From Caballeronia arationis (GTDB taxonomy: Bacteria; Pseudomonadota; Gammaproteobacteria; Burkholderiales; Burkholderiaceae): a stretch of 40,488 nt of DNA. Every line of letters begins with the position of its first letter. Position 1 is the stretch's first letter. The DNA is taken from the NCBI RefSeq assembly GCF_001544975.2, contig NZ_FCOG02000059.1:1-40488 (forward strand). Direction: 5' to 3'. Shown here piece after piece: positions 34,285 to 40,488 of the stretch. The notes below the pieces were generated by a model, which was given only the letters and a program-made list of their open reading frames with translations, had not been told where the DNA came from and did not search any database. A program made the position numbers and the translations under genes.

Positions 34285-36636
34285 TCAGCGCTTGAGCTTC
34301 GCGAACGCTGCCGCCATCGCGCCCGCCGGCTCCGCCTCGCGGCGGTTGTTGCCGCGCACATCGCGCGCGCTGCCGCCACCGCCGCGCCGGTCCTGCGCGC
34401 CGCGCTGCGAACCCGCGCCCGCACCCGCCGCGGTGTCTGCCGGGGCGAAATCGTCGTCGAGACGCATTGTCAGCGAAATGCGCTGGCGCTTCACGTCGGT
34501 TTCCAGCACCTTGACCTTCACCACCTGACCGGCTTTCACGACTTCGTGCGGGTCCTTGATGAACTTCGTCGACATCGCCGAGACGTGCACGAGCCCGTCC
34601 TGATGCACGCCGATATCGACAAACGCGCCGAATGCCGCCACGTTCGTCACGACGCCTTCCAGCACCATGCCCGGCGTGAGGTCCGAGATCTTCTCGACTC
34701 CTTCGCGGAACGTCGCCGTCTTGAATTCCGGGCGCGGATCGCGGCCGGGCTTCTCCAGTTCGGAGAGAATGTCGCGCACGGTCGGCAGGCCGAAGCGCTC
34801 GTCGACGAATTCCGCCGGCGACAGGCCCGAGAGCGCCTCGCGCTTGCCGAGCACATCGGCGACGTGCTTGTTGATCTTCGCGAGAATGCGCTCGACGACC
34901 GGATACGCCTCGGGGTGTACCGATGACCGGTCGAGCGGATTCGCACCGTTGTTGATGCGCAGGAAGCCCGCGGCCTGCTCGAAGGTCTTGTCGCCGAGAC
35001 GCGGCACCTTCTTTAGATGCTCGCGCGACGGGAACGGCCCGTTGGCATCGCGGAATTCGACGATATTGCGCGCAAGCGTCGCGTTGAGCCCCGACACGCG
35101 GGCGAGCAGGGCAACCGACGCGGTATTTGCATCGACGCCGACCGCGTTTACGCAATCCTCGACGACCGCGTCGAGCGAGCGCGCGAGTTCGCGCTGGTTC
35201 ACGTCGTGCTGGTACTGGCCGACGCCGATCGCCTTCGGCTCGATCTTGACGAGTTCGGCGAGCGGGTCCTGCAGGCGGCGCGCGATCGACACGGCGCCGC
35301 GCAGCGACACGTCGAGATCCGGAAACTCCTTCGCGGCGAGTTCGGACGCTGAATACACCGATGCGCCCGCTTCCGACACGACGATCTTCTGCAGGTTGAG
35401 TTCCGGATGCTTCGCGATCAGTTCGCTCGCGAGCTTGTCGGTTTCACGCGAGGCCGTGCCGTTGCCGATGCTGATCAGTTCGGCCTGCGTCTGCGCCGCG
35501 ATGCGCGCGAGCTTCGCGAGCGAGCCGTCCCAGTCGCGGCGCGGCTCGTGCGGATAGATCGTGTCGGTGGCGAGCAGCTTGCCGGTGCGATCGACCACCG
35601 CGACCTTCACGCCGGTGCGCAGGCCCGGATCGAGGCCGATCACGGCCTTCGGGCCGGCGGGCGCGGCGAGCAGCAAGTCCTTCAGGTTGCGCGCGAACAC
35701 GCGGATCGCTTCGGCTTCCGCTTCCTCGCGCAACTGCGTGAGCAGGTCGTTTTCGATGCTCGGCTGCACTTTCACGCGCCAGCACCAGCGGCACACGTCG
35801 GAAAGCCATTTGTCGGCCGGGCGCCCCTGGTTCGCGATGCCGAAATGCTGCGCGATCATCGCTTCGCCGGGATGCGGCACTTGCGCATCGAGTTCCTCGC
35901 CGAGACCCAGCTTGACCATCAGCACGCCGGCGTTGCGTCCGCGAAAGAGCGCGAGCGCGCGGTGCGACGGCACGGTGCGGATCGTCTCGCTGTACTCGTA
36001 GTAGTCGCGGAATTTCTCGCCTTCCTCGCCCTGCTTGCCGTCGACCACCGTCGACATCACGCGGCCCTGGTTGTACAGGTAGTCGCGCAGCCTGCCGAGA
36101 ATCTCGGCCGTCTCGCCGAATTGCTCGGAAAGGATGTCGCGCGCGCCGTCGAGCGCGGCCTTCACATCCGCGACGCCTTTCTCCGCGTCGACGAATTTCG
36201 CGGCTTCGGCTTGCGGATCGAGCTTCGGATCGGCGAGGAGCGCGTCTGCGAGCGGCTGGAGACCGGCTTCGCGGGCGATCTGCGCGCGCGTGCGGCGCTT
36301 CGGCTTGTACGGCAGATAAAGGTCTTCGAGGACCTGCTTGCTGTCCGCGCCTTCGATCGCGGCGCGCAGTTCGTCGGTGAGCTTGTCCTGCTCGTCGATG
36401 CTGTGGATGATCGACGCGCGGCGGTCTTCGAGTTCGCGCAGATACAGGAGCCGTTCTTCGAGATTGCGCAGTTGCGTATCGTCGAGATTGCCGGTCACTT
36501 CCTTACGATACCGGGCGATGAACGGGACGGTCGAGCCTTCGTCGAGGAGTTGCACGGCTGCGGCGACCTGGCGCGGCTGGACGCTCAACTCCGTGGCGAT
36601 GCGCTGTACGATCTTGACTGCTACGGTTTCCGTCAT
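34285..36636 (-). CDS. tex: Tex-family S1 RNA-binding transcription accessory protein
   Basis: Tex is a bacterial relative of eukaryotic Spt6 that binds nucleic acids and affects transcription; it was first described as regulating toxin genes in Bordetella. The product is 783 residues from the ATG at 36636. An in-frame ATG nine codons upstream is also possible, and neither has a good Shine-Dalgarno. Domains are the N-terminal helical region (TVPFIARYRKEVTGNLDDTQ), a RuvC/YqgF-like fold (VIGLDPGLRTGVKVAVVD, near residue 330), helix-hairpin-helix repeats (EDCVNAVGVDANTASVALL, near 495) and an S1 domain (GVVTNVAAFGAFVDIGVHQD, near 660). A Gly/Arg-rich disordered tail closes the protein. Whole-length resemblance to E. 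coli YhgF is very high. Confidence 0.97.
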   Translation of the reverse strand: MTETVAVKIVQRIATELSVQPRQVAAAVQLLDEGSTVPFIARYRKEVTGNLDDTQLRNLEERLLYLRELEDRRASIIHSIDEQDKLTDELRAAIEGADSKQVLEDLYLPYKPKRRTRAQIAREAGLQPLADALLADPKLDPQAEAAKFVDAEKGVADVKAALDGARDILSEQFGETAEILGRLRDYLYNQGRVMSTVVDGKQGEEGEKFRDYYEYSETIRTVPSHRALALFRGRNAGVLMVKLGLGEELDAQVPHPGEAMIAQHFGIANQGRPADKWLSDVCRWCWRVKVQPSIENDLLTQLREEAEAEAIRVFARNLKDLLLAAPAGPKAVIGLDPGLRTGVKVAVVDRTGKLLATDTIYPHEPRRDWDGSLAKLARIAAQTQAELISIGNGTASRETDKLASELIAKHPELNLQKIVVSEAGASVYSASELAAKEFPDLDVSLRGAVSIARRLQDPLAELVKIEPKAIGVGQYQHDVNQRELARSLDAVVEDCVNAVGVDANTASVALLARVSGLNATLARNIVEFRDANGPFPSREHLKKVPRLGDKTFEQAAGFLRINNGANPLDRSSVHPEAYPVVERILAKINKHVADVLGKREALSGLSPAEFVDERFGLPTVRDILSELEKPGRDPRPEFKTATFREGVEKISDLTPGMVLEGVVTNVAAFGAFVDIGVHQDGLVHVSAMSTKFIKDPHEVVKAGQVVKVKVLETDVKRQRISLTMRLDDDFAPADTAAGAGAGSQRGAQDRRGGGGSARDVRGNNRREAEPAGAMAAAFAKLKR

Positions 36637-36830
36637 GGGTTTCTGCACTGCCTGCTGGCTCATCAAGGGCGTCGGCGCTTTCGTGCAGGACTCGCGCGAG
36701 GCTCGCGGGAGCTTTGGGGCACGAGCACGCCGGCCGGGTTGCTGAAGCGGGGCATTTTGCCATAAATGCCGGGGCGTCCCGGCGCGCGGTGATAGAATTT
36801 CGGGATCGTTCAAGCCGCTTGCCCATCACG

Positions 36831-37772
36831 TTGCCGACCTCCCGCCTGATCCACGTCCCGCCGAGCGTATCGTTTGCGAGCGCATCGAAATCTGCCGTCG
36901 CTTCGTCCTTTGCCCTGCCGTGGCGGGCGGTCACGCCGGCTGTGCGGCGGGTCGTCGCGCTGGCGTCGTCGCTTGCCGTGCTGGCCATGACCGCGGTGAT
37001 GCCGGCGCAAAACGCGCTGGCGCAGACCTCGAAACCGAAGCCGATCGATCCGACCACGTCGGTGAGCGCGAAGCCGCTCGACGGATCGGCGAAGGCGGAC
37101 AATGCGTCGGTTTCGATCACGGAGGTCTCGCCCGACGCCGGCTTCGCCAGCCGCCAGAAGGCTCTGAACAAGCGCACGGAAGAGAACGACTACCGCTATG
37201 GCGTCGCGCAGCACGACTGTTACAGCACGTTCTTCGTGAATCACTGCCTCGACAAGGCGCGCGACGAAATGCGTGGCGAGCAGCGCAAGATCCGCACGGA
37301 GCAACTCGCGCTCGACGACGAGCAGCGCGTGCAGCATGCGAAGGAACGCGACCGGCAGACCGCGATCAAGCGCGCGCAATACGAAGCCGATGCACCGCAA
37401 CGCGCGGCGACCGAGAAGTCGAACGAGACCTCGTTTGCCGAGAAGCAGCGCCAGAACGAACTGGCGGCGGCGCAGCGCAACGCCGAGGCGCCGCAGCGCG
37501 CCGCGAACGAGGCCGCGTATCAGCGCAAGCAGGCGGACTACCAGAAGCAGCTCGACGAAGCACGCGCGCGCGGCGCGCAGGACGCGCGCGATCGCGATCA
37601 GAAGGCGGATCGCTATGCCGAAAAGCAGCGGCAAGCGGAGCTTCACAAGGCGGAAGTCGAGGCGCGCCAGAAAGAGGCGGCGGCCAAGCAGCAGCAGAAG
37701 GCGCTCGAGGCCCAGCAGGAGCAAGAGCACCAGCAACAACTGAAACAGCAGCAACAGCAGCAGAGCAAGTAG
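36831..37772 (+). CDS. Exported glutamine-rich coiled-coil protein of unknown function
   Basis: I do not recognise a named family. A hydrophobic segment (RRVVALASSLAVLAMTAVMP) ending near NALAQT looks like a signal peptide, so the protein is probably periplasmic. A short domain follows with DYRYGVAQHDCYSTFFVNHC, whose two cysteines (residues 130 and 139 from this start) could form a disulfide. The remaining ~200 residues are highly charged and helical, rich in A, R, Q, E and K, with repeated QRAA and EKQRQ(N/A)EL elements. They end in a poly-Gln tail. The start is uncertain, because no ATG precedes the signal segment. TTG at 36831 lies after a -10-like TAGAAT (36793-36798); GTG at 36942 would give a compact signal peptide, and the frame is open back to 36714. 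Codon use is normal for the genome. Confidence 0.75.
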   Translation: MPTSRLIHVPPSVSFASASKSAVASSFALPWRAVTPAVRRVVALASSLAVLAMTAVMPAQNALAQTSKPKPIDPTTSVSAKPLDGSAKADNASVSITEVSPDAGFASRQKALNKRTEENDYRYGVAQHDCYSTFFVNHCLDKARDEMRGEQRKIRTEQLALDDEQRVQHAKERDRQTAIKRAQYEADAPQRAATEKSNETSFAEKQRQNELAAAQRNAEAPQRAANEAAYQRKQADYQKQLDEARARGAQDARDRDQKADRYAEKQRQAELHKAEVEARQKEAAAKQQQKALEAQQEQEHQQQLKQQQQQQSK

Positions 37773-37847
37773 CACCTTCGGGCCGGACAGCAACCTCGGG
37801 CGATGCCGTATTTCATGCGAGCCGCGCCGTGATGTGAGGAGGCGAGC

Positions 37848-38078
37848 ATGCAACAGCGTTTGACCAACACGCCAGCCGTGACCGTGGATGCAGCCATGAT
37901 CCGCGATCGCATCGCGCAATTGCAGACCGAGCATCACGATCTCGATACGCTGATCGGCAAGATGGCGACCGTGCCCGGCATCAACGACCTCGAGTTGCGG
38001 CGCCTGAAAAAGCGCAAGCTCAAGGTGAAAGACACCATCATCCTGCTGCAATTGCAGTTGGAGCCGGACGCGCACTGA
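37848..38078 (+). CDS. YdcH/DUF465 family small protein
   Basis: This is a 76-residue soluble protein with the DUF465 pattern: helix-forming MIRDRIAQLQTEHHDLDTLI, then ELRRLKKRKLKVKDTIILLQ near the C-terminus. Family members fold as a helical hairpin and have no established function. The ATG is well placed behind GAGGAGG. It lies 75 bases after the coiled-coil gene and 56 bases before the helicase gene, so the three may be co-transcribed. Nothing suggests transfer. Confidence 0.9.
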   Translation: MQQRLTNTPAVTVDAAMIRDRIAQLQTEHHDLDTLIGKMATVPGINDLELRRLKKRKLKVKDTIILLQLQLEPDAH

Positions 38079-38134
38079 AGCCGCGCATCGACCGTGCATC
38101 GCGCGCGCTCCGGCATTCGCAGGAACCGCTTGCC

Positions 38135-40393
38135 TTGAACTCACCCGCATCCCAGTCGCGTACGAACGCGAACCAGAACGCGAATCCGGACGACGCCATC
38201 GCGCCGCTCGTCCTCGCGGACAAGCGCCGTACCGAACTCGATTCCATCTTTTCTGCCGTGGGCGTGCTCGCGCGCGCCATCGACGGCTATCGTCCGCGCG
38301 CGTCGCAGATCGACATGGCGCGCGCCGTCGCGGCCGCGATGGAAGCGTCGGGCCGCGCGATGCCCGAGCCCGCGATGTTCGAGGCGCAGCGTCGCCCCGC
38401 GCGCAAGCTCGGACCGTCGGATGCGCCGAAGTCGAGCGGCGAAGAGCAGTCGGACGAGGTCGGCATCGCGACCGCGAAGGCGGCGATCGACGGCGGCGAG
38501 AACACGCTGATCGTCGAGGCGGGCACGGGCACCGGCAAGACCTATGCGTACCTCGTGCCGGCGATGCTGTGGGGCGGCAAGGTCGTCGTCTCGACGGGCA
38601 CGAAGCACCTGCAGGACCAGCTGTTCCAGCGCGACATCCCGACCGTGCGCGACGCGCTCGCGGTGCCGGTGTCGGTCGCGATGCTCAAGGGCCGCGCGAA
38701 CTACCTGTGTCACTACTACCTGCAGCGCACCGCGGACAACGGCCGCCTGCCGACGCGCCAGGACACGTCGCATCTGCAGGACATCATCCGTTTCGCGAAG
38801 ATCACGCGCACCGGCGACAAGGCCGAACTCGCGAGCGTGCCCGAGAATTCGCCGGTCTGGCCGATGGTCACGTCCACACGGGACAACTGCCTCGGCCAGG
38901 AGTGTCCGCACTACAAGGAATGCTTCGTGATGCAGGCGCGTCGCGAGGCGCAGCAGGCGGACATCGTCGTGGTGAATCACCATCTGTTCTTCGCCGACGT
39001 CATGCTGCGCGACACTGGCATGGCCGAATTGCTGCCGACCGCGAACACCATCATCTTCGACGAAGCGCATCAACTGCCCGAGACCGCGACGCTCTTCTTT
39101 GGCGTTACCGTCTCGACGACGCAGTTCCTCGAACTCGCGCGCGATACGGTCGCGGAAGGCCTGAGCCACGCGCGCGACGCCACCGACTGGACCAAGCTCG
39201 GCGCGGCGCTCGAACGCGCCGCGCGTGACGTGCGGCTTGCGTTTCGCGAGGATTCGGTGCGCATGGCGCTCGGCCAGCTCGCCGACGATCATCCGCTATT
39301 CGAAGCGCTCGACACGCTCGAAACGCATCTCGATGCGCTGACCGCCACGCTCGGTGCGCACGCGGAGCGCGCGGAGCCGCTGCAGGCGCTCGTGCGCCGT
39401 GCGCGCGAATTGCAGACGCTGCTCGCCGGCTGGACCGCGCCGCCGACTTCGACTGAACGCGCGGTCGTCGAGGACGAGGAGACGGCGCGGGAAGCCGCGA
39501 AGGCCGATCCGAACGAGATGGTGCGCTGGATCGAAGTGTTTTCACATACGGTGCAGTTGCACGAGACGCCGCTTTCCGTCGCGCCGATCTTCGCCAAGCA
39601 GCGCGCGGGCGTGCCGCGCGCGTGGATCTTCACCTCGGCGACGCTTTCGGTGCGCGGCGACTTCACGCACTACGCCGCACAGATGGGGCTGAATGCGCGC
39701 CGTTCGATGACCCTGCCGAGCCCCTTCGACTATCCGACGCAAGGGCTGCTCTACGTGCCACGCAACCTGCCGCAGCCGTCGTCGCCGCAATTCACCGATG
39801 CCGTGTTCGAAGCGGCGCTGCCGGCGATCGAGGCCGCGGGCGGCGGTGTATTCGTGCTGTGCACGACGCTGCGCGCGGTCGACCGCATCGCGAACCGCCT
39901 GCGCGACACGATCGAGCGGCGCGGCTGGGACACGCCGCTGCTGGTTCAGGGCGACGCGAGCCGTACCGAATTGCTCGATCGATTCCGCGCGTACGGCAAT
40001 GCGATCCTCGTCGGGAGCCAGAGCTTCTGGGAGGGCGTCGACGTGCGCGGCGACGCCTTGTCGCTCGTCGTCATCGACAAGCTGCCGTTCGCGCCGCCGG
40101 ACGACCCCGTGCTGTCGGCGCGGCTCGAAGCGCTGACAAAAAAGGGTTTGAGTCCGTTCGCCGTGCATCAGTTGCCGCAGGCGGTAATCACGCTCAAGCA
40201 GGGCGCGGGCCGACTGATTCGAGCGGAGACCGATCGCGGCGTGCTGATGATCTGCGATACGCGTCTCGTCGATAAACCGTACGGGCGTCGCATCTGGCAA
40301 AGCTTGCCGCCGTTCAAGCGCACGCGCGAAATCGACGTCGTGCGCGAATTTTTCGCGAATCCTGCCAGCGGCGCGGCGCTCGCTGAGGAATAA
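38135..40393 (+). CDS. DinG/YoaA-type Fe-S superfamily 2 DNA helicase
   Basis: These XPD-like 5'-3' helicases unwind DNA during replication repair and R-loop removal. The 752-residue product uses a TTG start (38135) with AGGAA nine bases upstream. It has a Q-motif-like YRPRASQIDMA at residues 52-61 and Walker A EAGTGTGKT at 128-136. Four cysteines for an iron-sulfur cluster lie at residues 192, 252, 257 and 263 (NCLGQECPHYKECF). DEAH is at 309-312, and the C-terminal motifs are SQSFWEGVDVRG and QGAGRLIR. Between the Q motif and Walker A lie about 50 residues more than is usual (about residues 70-118), polar and not recognisable. The stop codon is followed by a terminator that seems interrupted by an insertion sequence. 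Confidence 0.94.
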   Translation: MNSPASQSRTNANQNANPDDAIAPLVLADKRRTELDSIFSAVGVLARAIDGYRPRASQIDMARAVAAAMEASGRAMPEPAMFEAQRRPARKLGPSDAPKSSGEEQSDEVGIATAKAAIDGGENTLIVEAGTGTGKTYAYLVPAMLWGGKVVVSTGTKHLQDQLFQRDIPTVRDALAVPVSVAMLKGRANYLCHYYLQRTADNGRLPTRQDTSHLQDIIRFAKITRTGDKAELASVPENSPVWPMVTSTRDNCLGQECPHYKECFVMQARREAQQADIVVVNHHLFFADVMLRDTGMAELLPTANTIIFDEAHQLPETATLFFGVTVSTTQFLELARDTVAEGLSHARDATDWTKLGAALERAARDVRLAFREDSVRMALGQLADDHPLFEALDTLETHLDALTATLGAHAERAEPLQALVRRARELQTLLAGWTAPPTSTERAVVEDEETAREAAKADPNEMVRWIEVFSHTVQLHETPLSVAPIFAKQRAGVPRAWIFTSATLSVRGDFTHYAAQMGLNARRSMTLPSPFDYPTQGLLYVPRNLPQPSSPQFTDAVFEAALPAIEAAGGGVFVLCTTLRAVDRIANRLRDTIERRGWDTPLLVQGDASRTELLDRFRAYGNAILVGSQSFWEGVDVRGDALSLVVIDKLPFAPPDDPVLSARLEALTKKGLSPFAVHQLPQAVITLKQGAGRLIRAETDRGVLMICDTRLVDKPYGRRIWQSLPPFKRTREIDVVREFFANPASGAALAEE

Positions 40394-40413
40394 AAAAACC
40401 CGGCCAGGCGGCC
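40392..40413 (+). terminator. Interrupted terminator of the helicase gene
   Basis: AAAAAAACCCGGCC (40392-40405) and the loop AGGC are followed by GGCC (40410-40413), the start of the expected right arm GGCCGGG plus T-run. The sequence then changes abruptly to the insertion-sequence end at 40414. The intact form is inferred, not seen. Confidence 0.6.
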
Positions 40414-40488
40414 TAATGCCGTTCAGTTAAGCACTGGACGGCATTTTAATTTTGGTGCGGGAAGTGGTTGTAAACGTTGCGCCGAGCT
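40414..40488 (+). mobile_element. Left end of an IS4-family insertion sequence (partial, continues past the window)
   Basis: TAATGCCGTTCAGTTAAG at 40414-40431 matches, with one difference, the 18-base terminal inverted repeat of E. coli IS4 as I recall it (TAATGCCGATCAGTTAAG). The first 32 bases also fold into a 13-bp hairpin followed by TTTTAATTTT. The transposase gene would lie beyond the window and no coding sequence of it is visible. The family call rests on remembered sequence and the abrupt break in the preceding terminator. Confidence 0.7.

Overview
The window is GC-rich chromosomal DNA from a betaproteobacterium. The gene order and protein sequences point to Burkholderia sensu lato (Burkholderia, Paraburkholderia or Caballeronia). 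This rests on the rpsB-tsf-pyrH-frr-uppS-cdsA-dxr-rseP-bamA-skp-lpxD-fabZ-lpxA-lpxB-rnhB order, the neighbouring glnD/map and ppsR/ppsA pairs, and the strong preference for G/C at third codon positions. Nearly all of it is core housekeeping sequence. I see no prophage, CRISPR array, tRNA, rRNA or defence island.

Layout. At 1-5.6 kb, on the plus strand, are the C-terminal part of the condensin Smc, the FtsZ-anchor ZipA, NAD-dependent DNA ligase LigA and peptide deformylase Def. At 5.7-6.1 kb is a small minus-strand gene for a ParB-box-like protein, next to a short AT-rich strip with two hairpins. At 6.1-11.2 kb, on the minus strand, are an RluF-like pseudouridine synthase with a 40-residue tandem repeat in its N-terminal extension, the PII uridylyltransferase GlnD and methionine aminopeptidase Map. 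At 11.2-11.65 kb is a divergent promoter region with the rpsB leader.

At 11.65-27.6 kb is a long plus-strand run. It covers translation (rpsB, tsf, frr), UMP kinase, the isoprenoid/undecaprenyl and phospholipid steps (uppS, cdsA, dxr), envelope quality control and outer-membrane assembly (rseP, bamA, skp), lipid A synthesis (lpxD, fabZ, lpxA, lpxB), rnhB and a SpoU/TrmH methyltransferase. At 27.6-31.3 kb are divergent ppsR and ppsA, the PEP synthase and its regulatory kinase/phosphorylase. At 31.4-34.3 kb are a short NfeD protein with a stomatin-like slipin, then smpB diverging from ratA-rnfH. At 34.3-40.4 kb are tex (minus), an exported glutamine-rich coiled-coil protein, a YdcH/DUF465 protein and a DinG/YoaA-type Fe-S helicase.

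The last 75 bases look like the left end of an IS4-family insertion sequence. It appears to have landed inside the transcription terminator of the helicase gene: the left arm and loop are present, and the right arm is cut after four bases.

Most genes have standard, well-known functions. I found no convincing undescribed multi-gene system. The items most worth a second look are the IS end in the terminator, the ParB-like mini-protein, the repeat-bearing extension of the pseudouridine synthase, the extra ~50 residues before Walker A in the helicase, the exported coiled-coil protein, and several palindromes and leader hairpins at promoters (map, pyrH, rpsB, ppsA).
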